Source: a virus
Strand: one strand, 5' to 3'
DNA length: 64,000 nucleotides
IMG/VR virus record: IMGVR_UViG_3300020595_003017
Location: 62,001-126,000 of that record
In this document: positions 10,263 to 17,333 of the stretch, piece by piece
How the letters are laid out: each line of letters begins with the position of its first letter
Numbering within the stretch: position 1 is the stretch's first letter
Translations under genes and position numbers: made by a program
Notes under the pieces: model-generated
Databases searched by the model: none
The model's input: only the letters and a program-made list of their open reading frames with translations
Told to the model about the DNA's origin: nothing

Positions 10263-11002
10263 GCTTCCCAACCTGGGGTGACTTGTTTGATAATTATTGT
10301 TCTCATACAACGATTAAAACATCTTTGGGACTTAAGCAAAATCTCTTTTATGAGGAGTTTGCAAGAAGAAGATATAATCCATCGCCCATTAGTGACACCT
10401 CTTGTTGTCGGCTGGTGTTCTTAAAAGACGTATTGCACAACCCCACTAACAAAACGCTTTGTCGCCAGGGTCGATTTATCTGGTGCAAAAATTTGCACTA
10501 TGAAGGTCGTGATGATAACGGTTACAGGCAAATATCTTTTACAATTGACAAGGGTAAGAAGAGATTTAAAGTATCAGAAAAGAACATGTTATGTCTTCCG
10601 TCAAAAGTTTTTATTCACAACAACAGGTATTTTAGATCAAACTTGAAGACCTTTGCAGCTTTTTCTACTGTATTTAGTCACAGGCAGACCATGACCATGA
10701 TGCGTAAGTCTTGGTCAGGCGCAGACGGAGAGTTAGATACTATCATTGACGAAGACAGTCCTTTTAAGCCGGGCACGCTGGTATCACCTCGTGTTGGGTA
10801 TTTTCATCCAGATGTTGATTGGAATTCTGTCGGCGACACGAAACAAAACATGTCCGGAAGAGACCACCCATGTGGGATCATTCTCGGAAAGTCTCTCGTA
10901 GATAACGATTATGTAGGAAGAGAGTTCTACCGTGTGCGTTTTGGAAATACTACATATGAAAAGGTTCACCCTGTGCAAATGGAGATATTAAATGAAGTTT
11001 AG
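10259..11002 (+). CDS. Unknown protein with C-terminal SH3-like segment
   Basis: 247 residues. The first 160 residues are basic and aromatic with several cysteines (TSCCRLVFLKD, RFIWCKNLHYEG), without a clear zinc pattern. The last 80 residues (FKPGTLVSPRVGYF ... HPCGIILGKSLV ... REFYRVRFGNTTYEKV) follow the strand order of the small 'GDLV' proteins, so it looks like an enlarged member carrying an extra N-terminal domain. ATGA overlap at the start; 11-base overlap with the glutaredoxin at the end. Confidence 0.7.
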   Translation: MSFPTWGDLFDNYCSHTTIKTSLGLKQNLFYEEFARRRYNPSPISDTSCCRLVFLKDVLHNPTNKTLCRQGRFIWCKNLHYEGRDDNGYRQISFTIDKGKKRFKVSEKNMLCLPSKVFIHNNRYFRSNLKTFAAFSTVFSHRQTMTMMRKSWSGADGELDTIIDEDSPFKPGTLVSPRVGYFHPDVDWNSVGDTKQNMSGRDHPCGIILGKSLVDNDYVGREFYRVRFGNTTYEKVHPVQMEILNEV

Positions 11003-11249
11003 ACTGTACACAAAGACCGATTGTCCTTATTGTCAAATGGCCATCCGATTGTTGGCAGAGAGACAGAAGGAGTTTGAGTGCTATGCACTTGATAACCAAC
11101 CCAAGCTACTTAATGAGATAAAGAGCACATATCGCTGGGAGACTGTTCCTGTTGTTGTTGAAATAACAGAGGGTCAAGAAAAGTTTATTGGTGGTTATGA
11201 CGATCTCAGAGAGTATTTAAATAAAGGTAAACAATTATTAAAAGGATAG
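10992..11249 (+). CDS. Glutaredoxin-like protein (CPYC)
   Basis: 85 residues with the dithiol active site C11-P-Y-C14 right after the first strand, followed later by the TVPVV cis-Pro segment and GGYDDL, all hallmarks of glutaredoxin/NrdH. The usual role is reduction of ribonucleotide reductase or other disulfides using glutathione or thioredoxin reductase. No reductase gene is in the window. It overlaps the preceding gene and sits three bases before clpP. Confidence 0.92.
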   Translation: MKFRLYTKTDCPYCQMAIRLLAERQKEFECYALDNQPKLLNEIKSTYRWETVPVVVEITEGQEKFIGGYDDLREYLNKGKQLLKG

Positions 11250-11252
11250 AAT

Positions 11253-11855
11253 ATGATTTGGACTTCTAAAGTTTCCCCGCTGATCAAAGAGATTGACTTA
11301 CGAAAACCTCCGGTAATCGTAAACGTTAACAAGTTTACAGAAGATTCAGCTAAAAAGTTTCACCAAGAGATGGCTGCGGCTCATAACAGTGGTCAGCCTG
11401 TGATTCCAATTGTTATCGATTCATATGGTGGACAAGTATACTCATTGATGTCGATGATTTCAGCCATCGAGTCAGCCGAGATACCTGTTGCTACTATTGT
11501 TGAGGGCAAAGCAATGTCATGCGGCGCAGTGCTTTTAACTTTTGGAGAGCAGGGTATGAGATTCGCCGATCCTAACGCTACGATTATGATCCATGATGTC
11601 AGTAGTGGGTGCTTCGGCAAAATAGAAGAGATGAAAGCCGATGTCAAAGAAGCTGAACGACTTGACGAAAAGATCTTTACCATGATGGCTCGTAACTGCG
11701 GTAAAAAAGACGACTACTTTAAGAAAAAGGTTTTTAATAAAAAACATGCTGATTGGTTTATGGATGCCCAAGAAGCAAAGAAACATGGACTTGTCAATCA
11801 CCTTAGAGTACCTAAGCTCAATATTAAGGTAGATGTGGACATTAGTTTTGACTGA
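11253..11855 (+). CDS. clpP: ClpP-like serine protease
   Basis: 200 residues, normal ClpP length. The catalytic triad is visible: Ser89 in EGKAMSCGA, His114 in IMIHDV and Asp167 in KHADWF, followed by the family's EAKKHGLV. The IDSYGG segment near residue 56 forms the oxyanion strand. ClpP forms a barrel that degrades substrates fed by a ClpX/A ATPase; no ClpX is in the window, so a host ATPase would be needed. In phages ClpP-like enzymes also serve as prohead proteases, an alternative worth keeping given the (L/I)-x-E peptides seen here. Confidence 0.92.
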   Translation: MIWTSKVSPLIKEIDLRKPPVIVNVNKFTEDSAKKFHQEMAAAHNSGQPVIPIVIDSYGGQVYSLMSMISAIESAEIPVATIVEGKAMSCGAVLLTFGEQGMRFADPNATIMIHDVSSGCFGKIEEMKADVKEAERLDEKIFTMMARNCGKKDDYFKKKVFNKKHADWFMDAQEAKKHGLVNHLRVPKLNIKVDVDISFD

Positions 11856-12340
11856 TGGTAGAGTTTGTTTTAGTTTCCTTACTTGCGTACAACTTTCCGT
11901 CGTACTTTGATACGGAACAAGAACTTAATGCTGCTGTAATCATTGACCAATCAATCACTCTTAAAGAGGATCCATATTTTATGGTAGCTCTTGCCTGGGT
12001 TGAGTCCCGGCTTAAGACCGGACGCATATCTCATACTGGTGATTATGGTTTGTTCCAAATAAATTATAATTTCTGGGGACGCAAATGGGGTTATAAAAAT
12101 CGCCAGAAATTCTTGGTTGATATGTCCAGTGCTAACCATGCTACGGTAGCAGCAGTTGTGGTCCTTGAAGAGATGAGGAAATATAAATCATGTGCTGGTC
12201 TTAATTTGCCAGCCTGCTATAATGGTGGCCCGAATTGGCAAAACTCCAAGAACAAAGAAAAGATTTTAGAGTACGCTACAAAAGTTCACAAGATGCGAGT
12301 CATATTCAAAAGAAAGTTTATAGGCTGGGCAAAAAGGTGA
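11855..12340 (+). CDS. Lytic transglycosylase (SLT domain)
   Basis: 161 residues. The N-terminal hydrophobic stretch (FVLVSLLAYNF) may be a signal or anchor. The SLT fold is marked by ALAWVESRL with catalytic Glu50, GDYGLFQIN, and ACYNGGPN with a late YATKVHKMR helix. These enzymes cleave peptidoglycan between MurNAc and GlcNAc to form an anhydro product. In a phage this fits entry or lysis. Its start overlaps the clpP stop by one base (TGATG). Confidence 0.9.
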   Translation: MVEFVLVSLLAYNFPSYFDTEQELNAAVIIDQSITLKEDPYFMVALAWVESRLKTGRISHTGDYGLFQINYNFWGRKWGYKNRQKFLVDMSSANHATVAAVVVLEEMRKYKSCAGLNLPACYNGGPNWQNSKNKEKILEYATKVHKMRVIFKRKFIGWAKR

Positions 12341-12672
12341 CTAAGCAAAAGTACGGAATAAAGATTAGCACCATTTTAAATGCAGCGGAAAAACTGACTG
12401 CCGATCTTGAGTATCTTTGCTCTATAGCAGAAAGTCCAGACCCTGAGTTTCCTATCATGGATGCTTTGGCTTACGCTAGGGCTGTCTCTGCGGTAGCTAA
12501 CCATTTAGATTTTGTCATTGAAGATTTGACTGAAAATGACTTAAGCGAAGACGAAGAGTATGTTAAACTAAGTGAGGATGATTTAGTTTTAATGAGCAGC
12601 CTAACTGAGAGTTCAGAAGAGGCCATCAAAATATTGGAGAAAACATGTGGTATCTACCTTCAAAACAATTGA
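12337..12672 (+). CDS. Acidic helical hypothetical protein
   Basis: 111 residues from GTG at 12337 (GTGA overlap with the transglycosylase). A longer frame back to 12235 exists but would lie wholly inside the transglycosylase, so the GTG is preferred. The product is helical and strongly acidic in its second half (LTENDLSEDEEYVKLSEDD). No family recognised. Confidence 0.65.
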   Translation: MTKQKYGIKISTILNAAEKLTADLEYLCSIAESPDPEFPIMDALAYARAVSAVANHLDFVIEDLTENDLSEDEEYVKLSEDDLVLMSSLTESSEEAIKILEKTCGIYLQNN

Positions 12673-12848
12673 TGTACATGAGTTTTTATTATTTTTCAAT
12701 TATATTCTTAATAGCTTGTATCCTGTATGATTTGTTTGCAGACACCATAACAGGGTTTACGTTTGGATACTTTTTCGCACTGTTTTATATGATTGCCCGC
12801 ACCCGAACGGTACTGAGGCTGTTGGAGGATATGGATGATGAACCGTAG
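12645..12848 (+). CDS. Small two-helix membrane protein
   Basis: 67 residues. Two hydrophobic segments (FYYFSIIFLIACILYDLF and FTFGYFFALFYMIA) are followed by an acidic tail. The ATG at 12645 has GGAG at good distance; a second in-frame ATG at 12672 (TGATG with the previous stop) is possible. With the adjacent transglycosylase it could belong to a lysis cassette, for example as a holin, but there is no family evidence. Confidence 0.6.
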   Translation: MWYLPSKQLMYMSFYYFSIIFLIACILYDLFADTITGFTFGYFFALFYMIARTRTVLRLLEDMDDEP

Positions 12849-12966
12849 GCAAATTGATGAGATGGTATATAGGATTTATACGCTGGCGGTTACAGTTGCC
12901 TATTACCCAGTCTACCTTTCCATCCTCGGTATGGATAAAATTAAACAAAGACTTGACTTAGACTAA
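12838..12966 (+). CDS. Very small membrane-associated protein
   Basis: 42 residues beginning MNRRQIDEMVYRIY, with one hydrophobic segment (TLAVTVAYYPVYLSIL) and a charged tail. TTGGAGGA precedes the ATG. It overlaps the end of the previous gene by 11 bases. Confidence 0.55.
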   Translation: MNRRQIDEMVYRIYTLAVTVAYYPVYLSILGMDKIKQRLDLD

Positions 12967-12980
12967 AAATAGGATATATT
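12953..12980 (+). promoter_or_regulatory. Sigma-70-like promoter with 16-bp spacer
   Basis: TTGACT, 16 bp, TATATT. The spacing equals the family P promoters, but the TG of the extended -10 and the GGGAGAGAGA leader are missing. It lies so close to the ATG at 12990 that transcripts from it would be almost leaderless. Confidence 0.5.
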
Positions 12981-12989
12981 AGTTGATAT

Positions 12990-13115
12990 ATGCTAAAAGA
13001 TTTTACGACATATGTGATAGCTAGTGCAATTAGTTTGGCCTGCTTGGGTCTACTAGCCGCAATCATGGCACGAGACACAATTAAGGACATTGATGCTGGA
13101 CCATCTAACGACTGA
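12990..13115 (+). CDS. Very small single-pass membrane protein
   Basis: 41 residues, MLKDFTTYVIASAISLACLG and onward, with a single hydrophobic helix and a polar tail. It has no clear Shine-Dalgarno and sits 9 bases after a promoter -10 box. It overlaps the next gene by 23 bases. Confidence 0.5.
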   Translation: MLKDFTTYVIASAISLACLGLLAAIMARDTIKDIDAGPSND

Positions 13116-13557
13116 CAATTGGGTATCATTGGGCGGTAAGCCCATCGCTGATATCAGACAACGTATTCAAAAACGATTTGAAGCAGACCGTTTCACGTTT
13201 CATGTAGGCACCGATAGTAAATCGTATGCGGACCACACCATCATTAGCACAACAATATGTTTTCGAGAGAATGGTCATGGTGCCTTGGTGGCATATCAGC
13301 GAAACAAAATAGACAACTTTAATAATATAACTGAGCGATTACTGCACGAAACAATAGTATCGCTAGAGGCTGCGAAAATGGTACAGGACATTACCGGCGA
13401 CCCGCCTACGATTCATGCAGATGTTAATACAAAAGAAACAGCCTTAAGTTATAGGATGCTTAATGTTATAATAGGACTGGTTCAAGGTATGGGATTCCCT
13501 ATAAAAGTAAAGCCTGATGCTTGGGCTGCTGATATTGCAGATATGTACACCAGATAA
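13093..13557 (+). CDS. YkuK-like RNase H-fold protein (DUF458-like)
   Basis: 154 residues. FHVGTDSKSY near residue 37 looks like the first strand of an RNase H-like fold with its Asp. HETIVSLEAAK and IHADVNTKETALSY follow, as in the YkuK/DUF458 family of predicted RNase H-like proteins. Candidate metal ligands are the Asp of GTDS, the Glu of the helix and the Asp of HADV. A nuclease role is inferred from the fold only. The ATG at 13093 follows AAGGA; an in-frame TTG lies three bases earlier. Confidence 0.75.
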   Translation: MLDHLTTDNWVSLGGKPIADIRQRIQKRFEADRFTFHVGTDSKSYADHTIISTTICFRENGHGALVAYQRNKIDNFNNITERLLHETIVSLEAAKMVQDITGDPPTIHADVNTKETALSYRMLNVIIGLVQGMGFPIKVKPDAWAADIADMYTR

Positions 13558-13576
13558 ATCATCGAAAGGAAAAAAG

Positions 13577-13948
13577 ATGAGTGAAGAGCAACTTTTTGAA
13601 AAACAAATAGAAACGTTTAAGACATTCTGTAAGAATAATCGCTTGCGCCTCCGAGAAGCCGGCGATGGACTTCCGGTTGCCAGAGCCATTGGAAAGTTTA
13701 AGGAAGATCAATTCTTTTGCAACTTTAGAAACGGAACTATTGGCGTGTATGTCACCAGGGAAACTCAACGTCAATTTACATATTTGAATAAAAAACTGAT
13801 TAAAATGGGTTGCATCCCAACACAACTCGGAGATTTTGAAGCATCTTACGATTTAGAGTGGATGAATATTCCTCCTGTCGCCAAGCTTCTCAAGATCAAA
13901 AAAGGTGCAGCCAAGGTAAAAGATCCAAAGTGGTTGAGGGAACTATGA
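13577..13948 (+). CDS. Hypothetical basic protein
   Basis: 123 residues from the ATG at 13577 preceded by GAAAGGA. Basic alpha/beta protein (RLRLREAGDGLPVARAIGKF, GTIGVYVTRETQRQF). It may bind nucleic acid, but no motif proves it. ATGA overlap with the next gene. Confidence 0.65.
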   Translation: MSEEQLFEKQIETFKTFCKNNRLRLREAGDGLPVARAIGKFKEDQFFCNFRNGTIGVYVTRETQRQFTYLNKKLIKMGCIPTQLGDFEASYDLEWMNIPPVAKLLKIKKGAAKVKDPKWLREL

Positions 13949-14154
13949 AAGAAGAAGATAAAGAATATAATATTGATGAGTGGAAAACTAAATTTTCCGA
14001 AGGTGAGATTAGCGAATCTGCTGCTGAACTTGCCGCTAAATTTATGTTTGCAATGTCTTACTATCATGAGCGAATGAAACTGCATATCATGTTACACCCT
14101 CTCTTCTTTCTAGCTGGTTTCATGATCGCATTTTTTGCGTTCGGAGAAATGTGA
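13945..14154 (+). CDS. Small tail-anchored membrane protein
   Basis: 69 residues. A polar acidic N-terminal half is followed by a C-terminal hydrophobic segment (LFFLAGFMIAFFAFG). Starts at the ATGA overlap with the previous gene and ends in a TGATG overlap with the next. Function unknown. Confidence 0.6.
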   Translation: MKEEDKEYNIDEWKTKFSEGEISESAAELAAKFMFAMSYYHERMKLHIMLHPLFFLAGFMIAFFAFGEM

Positions 14155-14324
14155 TGAAGTGGAAAGTTGGAGATCTCGTGCAGGAAGCTCTCCCGCTCAT
14201 GGCTGGTGATGCTCCTGAGAGGCTGGGGTTAATTGTTGAGATAGGCAAGAGTGGATTCTTTAAAGTTTTATTTGACAAAGAAGAACTTGTGCATTATAAT
14301 TCATTAAGAAAAATGGAGGCTTAA
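14154..14324 (+). CDS. Tiny SH3-like 'GDLV' protein
   Basis: 56 residues beginning MKWKVGDLVQEA, then GLIVEIGKSGFFKVLF and a closing strand. It fits the same small beta-barrel pattern as ten or more others here. Its coding sequence contains a perfect sigma-70 promoter for the next gene. Confidence 0.65.
   Translation: MKWKVGDLVQEALPLMAGDAPERLGLIVEIGKSGFFKVLFDKEELVHYNSLRKMEA
14272..14300 (+). promoter_or_regulatory. Consensus sigma-70 promoter inside a coding sequence
   Basis: Perfect TTGACA (14272-14277), 17-bp spacer and perfect TATAAT (14295-14300), located in the last codons of the gene at 14154. It would drive the gene at 14325 and those after it. Confidence 0.8.
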
Positions 14325-14561
14325 ATGGCTACACGACCCGGAAGACTATTGGACAAAACATTCACCTCGTTCACGGAAGCGAGCGGCCGCCTCGAAGATA
14401 CGATGGGGTGGATCACGGCAGCGGAGGAGTTGGCGCACGAGGTCCAACCCGGATGCAAGGCAGAGGTCACACTCCACTTGTTGGGCAAAGTATTAGAAAA
14501 GGCTCGCACCGAGTTGGACCAAGCGTCCGAGGATCTAGCCATTGAGGTCTTCGGAAAATGA
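14325..14561 (+). CDS. Hypothetical helical protein
   Basis: 78 residues, helical, with a mixed-charge surface (EKARTELDQASEDLAIEVF). Codon use is noticeably GC-rich compared with neighbours, and it lies directly under a consensus promoter, so it is probably well expressed. No family recognised. Confidence 0.65.
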   Translation: MATRPGRLLDKTFTSFTEASGRLEDTMGWITAAEELAHEVQPGCKAEVTLHLLGKVLEKARTELDQASEDLAIEVFGK

Positions 14562-14680
14562 GGGCACGTCATAGATATATTTCAGCAGGCAAAGGTAGGC
14601 GCAGCCTTCGCCAAATTTTTTTACAACTAAGCGCAGAAAAACAAAGAAAGGCAATCAAAAATGACCACAATCAACAATGA
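14558..14680 (+). CDS. Possible very small basic protein
   Basis: 40 residues beginning MRARHRYISAGKGRRSLRQI, strongly basic, with an ATGA overlap to the preceding gene. It overlaps the next gene by 20 bases. It is plausible as a nucleic-acid-binding peptide but could be a chance frame. Confidence 0.4.
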   Translation: MRARHRYISAGKGRRSLRQIFLQLSAEKQRKAIKNDHNQQ

Positions 14681-14900
14681 ATTTAAAACCACCGTCAAGG
14701 AATTTGTGAGTAAGCTCACGACCATCGAGAACGAGATGACAATCCTTCGACAAGATCGTTCGGAACTCTTTACAGAGATGAAGAGTAAGTTGGACCCTCG
14801 TTCATTTCGAGCAGCCGTGAAGATCCATAACTTGCAAAAGTCCACACCGGATCAAACTTCTTTAAACAGAATTCTGGAAGTTTTAGATACTGCTGAATAG
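14661..14900 (+). CDS. Small helical protein, GapR/DUF2312-like in shape
   Basis: 79 residues. The pattern of a coiled segment (FVSKLTTIENEMTILRQDRS), an ELFTEMKSKL helix and a basic FRAAVKIHNLQK helix resembles the DUF2312/GapR layout of small DNA-binding proteins. The resemblance is only topological. It ends in TAG, and the frame stays open directly after that stop into the next gene (see findings). Confidence 0.65.
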   Translation: MTTINNEFKTTVKEFVSKLTTIENEMTILRQDRSELFTEMKSKLDPRSFRAAVKIHNLQKSTPDQTSLNRILEVLDTAE

Positions 14901-15035
14901 TTATTATACTATGGGGTAACTGAAGCAGCCAAACCACACCAACTTTGTGTAGCCTTCTACAAGGGAGAGGGTGAGTGGCACAACCGCATAGTTAGATGGA
15001 CAACTCAAAGTAAATATTCGCACGCAGAACTGATC

Positions 15036-15386
15036 ATGCCAGACAATACTTGCATAAGCATAACACCCTTCGGAACAAATGGTATCCGTAGAAAAAAGTT
15101 CGACGAACCTGAGCAGGATTATGACATGATCTGTGTGCCGGTATCTGACGAACAACTGGAAACCATTCAAAGGTTTTATGAAGACACTAAGGGAGATGGC
15201 TATGACTGGCCCGGTATGATACTGTCCAAGTTCACACCATTCTTTATCAAGCGGACAGGGCGTTGGTATTGTTCTGAATGGATTGCATATGCGTTGCGAT
15301 TGGCTGGTGCGGTGGACAACCTTTACCACTATAATGACTTAACACCGCAGAGGCTTTATGAAGTGTTAAAAAATTATGCCGACTAA
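15036..15386 (+). CDS. Permuted papain-like amidase/peptidase (YiiX/NlpC-P60 type), start unclear
   Basis: From the first in-frame ATG this is 116 residues, but the conserved N-terminal part (LCVAFYKGEGEWHNRIVRWT, then SKYSHAELI with the likely catalytic His) lies upstream at about 14940-15035 in the same open frame. That upstream stretch has no ATG, GTG or TTG. The Cys is in WYCSEWIAYAL near the C-terminus, giving the permuted His-then-Cys order of YiiX/YaeF-type amidases, which act on peptidoglycan peptides or lipids. One extra G in the GGGG run at 14913-14916 would join the ATG at 14911 to this frame. Confidence 0.7.
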   Translation: MPDNTCISITPFGTNGIRRKKFDEPEQDYDMICVPVSDEQLETIQRFYEDTKGDGYDWPGMILSKFTPFFIKRTGRWYCSEWIAYALRLAGAVDNLYHYNDLTPQRLYEVLKNYAD

Positions 15387-15600
15387 AACCACAGAAACGT
15401 TTCTTTACGCTCCGGGAAGTTTAGTAAAAACCAGAAAAGAAATATATTCGATGGATCCACATATGCGGTTACAAGCCGGCACGGTTGGGATCGTGTTATC
15501 GGGCCCGAGAGAAAACTATAATCATCATTGCCAGGTTCAGTTTACTGGCATCAGTAATGCTTGGTGGGTTAATTATGCAGAAATTGAGCCGCACCTATAA
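15376..15600 (+). CDS. Small SH3-like protein
   Basis: 74 residues. APGSLVKTRKEIYSM, LQAGTVGIVLSGP and NHHCQVQFTGISNAWWV reproduce the strand order of the 'GDLV' mini-barrel set. It overlaps the preceding gene by 11 bases. Function unknown. Confidence 0.65.
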   Translation: MPTKTTETFLYAPGSLVKTRKEIYSMDPHMRLQAGTVGIVLSGPRENYNHHCQVQFTGISNAWWVNYAEIEPHL

Positions 15601-15649
15601 ACAAAAAAATAATTTGAATTATACTTATCTATGAAAGGAGTCACTAGCT

Positions 15650-15946
15650 ATGACAAAAACAAAAGAACTTATTAATTACCAACAAATTTATGAGGACGAC
15701 CTGTCCGATACCGTTAAGGATGCCCTGGAGTTGCCAAGAGGTTTCTATGAGTTGGAACAACAGAAGCGGCAGATGGTGGAGCAAATGATTGACGCAGGGT
15801 ATGATCGTGCTGTGAAGGACGCTCTGGATCCAGATGTGTTGAATGATACTGCCGCACTTGCAGCCGAGATGGGCACGCAGCTTTATAATTTTGCAAATGT
15901 CATTGGAGAATACTTGACCAACCTTGATGAGGACGACGATGATTAA
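15650..15946 (+). CDS. Acidic helical hypothetical protein
   Basis: 98 residues with a strong acidic end (LTNLDEDDDD). Helical throughout (YELEQQKRQMVEQMI). The ribosome site is GAAAGGAG. No family recognised; overlaps the next gene by eight bases. Confidence 0.65.
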   Translation: MTKTKELINYQQIYEDDLSDTVKDALELPRGFYELEQQKRQMVEQMIDAGYDRAVKDALDPDVLNDTAALAAEMGTQLYNFANVIGEYLTNLDEDDDD

Positions 15947-16304
15947 AGTCGGTGATCTTGTTAAGATCTCCAATCACAATGGTTGGACTATCTGCCTACC
16001 CAAGGTGCCACAACCACAGCACAAAAGTTTAATCGATGAGTACCTCAAGGAGCGCATGATGGTCCAGGTCGGCAACACCAAATACAGTGCCGATAATAAA
16101 AAGTATCGGGACTTGGACGGTGACTTTGGGCTAATTACAAAAGTAATCCAAAATAAAATTGATCAAACAACTGCCTACGAGGTCATGATTGACGGAAGAG
16201 TTATGAGGGTGAAAGGCATAGTTGGTGAGAAGTATTTTCATGTTGTAAAGAATGGACAAGATTACCTTGATACTATACAAGAGGAGTTAAGTAATGAAAG
16301 CTAA
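15939..16304 (+). CDS. SH3-like 'GDLV' protein
   Basis: 121 residues beginning MIKVGDLVKISN from the ATG at 15939, chosen because the motif sits at the very start in its relatives (an in-frame ATG at 15924 also exists). Later strands: FGLITKVIQ, AYEVMIDGRVMRVKG. One of the longer members of the mini-barrel set. Function unknown. Confidence 0.65.
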   Translation: MIKVGDLVKISNHNGWTICLPKVPQPQHKSLIDEYLKERMMVQVGNTKYSADNKKYRDLDGDFGLITKVIQNKIDQTTAYEVMIDGRVMRVKGIVGEKYFHVVKNGQDYLDTIQEELSNES

Positions 16305-16497
16305 TTATCATTGTTGCTCAGTGGGTGCTGTTAACAATGGCTTGTTAAGAGAGTGTGGGTTCCGGTTCCGATTTGAGGAGGGCAGCCACAACTGTCCACT
16401 CTGCGGATCTGCACTTGTTCGTATGCCAACTGGCAAGTCTGTTGCACAAATTCTTAAAGAAGGTTTTGAGCAAGAGAGAAAACAGAATAAAAGTTAA
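16294..16497 (+). CDS. Small zinc-ribbon-like protein
   Basis: 67 residues with cysteines in YHCCSVG, RECGFRF and NCPLCGS. The last gives a C-x-x-C knuckle, and the whole is consistent with a single zinc ribbon. The tail is a basic helix. GAGGAG precedes the ATG. Possibly nucleic-acid binding; unproven. Confidence 0.6.
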   Translation: MKANYHCCSVGAVNNGLLRECGFRFRFEEGSHNCPLCGSALVRMPTGKSVAQILKEGFEQERKQNKS

Positions 16498-16501
16498 TGT
16501 T

Positions 16502-16599
16502 TTCACAATCCTCTCGCCTATGTATAGTAGGCCCGGCTCGTTAGCATAAACTGACCCCACCAGTGAGCCGGTGGCATGTGGACAAAGGAGGATTTAATT
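16502..16599 (+). promoter_or_regulatory. Promoter-like sequence and structured leader of a virion-protein gene
   Basis: TTCACA (16502-16507) and TATAGT (16523-16528) are separated by only 15 bp. The leader then carries an inverted repeat CCGGCTC (16533-16539) / GAGCCGG (16565-16571) and ends in a very strong ribosome site, AAAGGAGGAT. The stem may stabilise the mRNA of a highly expressed gene. Confidence 0.5.
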
Positions 16600-17253
16600 A
16601 TGCCAAAAGTAAAGTATAGCCAATCAAGAGGTTTGTTTCAAGTTGCAGGTTCCGGTCTTGACCTTGACGGCACCGTTAATCACAACGGTACCGTTAATCT
16701 TAACCAAAAAGTAGCCAGTGGCTATCTGCGTTGGTGCATGGGAGATCATTCTGGTCTGTCTTTGCTCACCAAGACAGATGCTAACTGCGATTCGGGATTC
16801 ACAGCAGCAGCCAACACACTTCACGAGTGCGCTGCGCTCGGTGATGCAACCAACGCTTACGTTTTGCCAGAAGCAACCGTCGGCACCGTTGTTGTCTTTA
16901 AGTTTACGGCTCAGTATGACGGCGGCAACAATGCTACCTTTACCACTACGGCTGGCGACTTCTTCGCAGCACAAACGCTGAACTTCCTAACTCTTAATTC
17001 AGACGCTGGCGCTGTCGGTCCCCGTATCATCGGAACTGATTTCACCACGACTCAAAGCGTGGGTAAAATCAGCACGCTGACAGCAGCACATAACAGAATT
17101 ACAATGTCAACGACTGCCACCAACAACCAAACCAATGTCGGTTCGGAGTTGTCATTCTTCTGCGAAGATGCTGGATTCTGGAGAGTTCTTTTCCAGGGCG
17201 TGTGCTTGGGCAACGGAGCGATGAATGCCACATTTGCTGGAAGCACAGCTTAA
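16600..17253 (+). CDS. Probable virion structural or decoration protein
   Basis: 217 residues. The composition is typical of phage structural beta proteins: Thr/Asn/Gly/Ala-rich, very few Lys/Arg, no long helices, with TVNHNGTVNLN-like repeats near residues 18-30 and FTTTAGDFFAAQTL later. It has its own leader with a strong Shine-Dalgarno and is closed by a terminator, so it is a stand-alone, probably abundant transcript. Codons are GC-rich compared with neighbours. Head decoration or fibre protein is inferred. Confidence 0.7.
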   Translation: MPKVKYSQSRGLFQVAGSGLDLDGTVNHNGTVNLNQKVASGYLRWCMGDHSGLSLLTKTDANCDSGFTAAANTLHECAALGDATNAYVLPEATVGTVVVFKFTAQYDGGNNATFTTTAGDFFAAQTLNFLTLNSDAGAVGPRIIGTDFTTTQSVGKISTLTAAHNRITMSTTATNNQTNVGSELSFFCEDAGFWRVLFQGVCLGNGAMNATFAGSTA

Positions 17254-17293
17254 TAGCTGAGCTTAACAGGCAACTATGTTGTATGATACACTG

Positions 17294-17316
17294 GGCACCC
17301 GCAAGGGTGCCTTTTG
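17294..17316 (+). terminator. Rho-independent terminator
   Basis: Perfect 7-bp stem GGCACCC / GGGTGCC with a GCAA tetraloop, followed by TTTTG. It ends the virion-protein transcript. Confidence 0.95.
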
Positions 17317-17333
17317 TATTTTAAGGAGCAATT

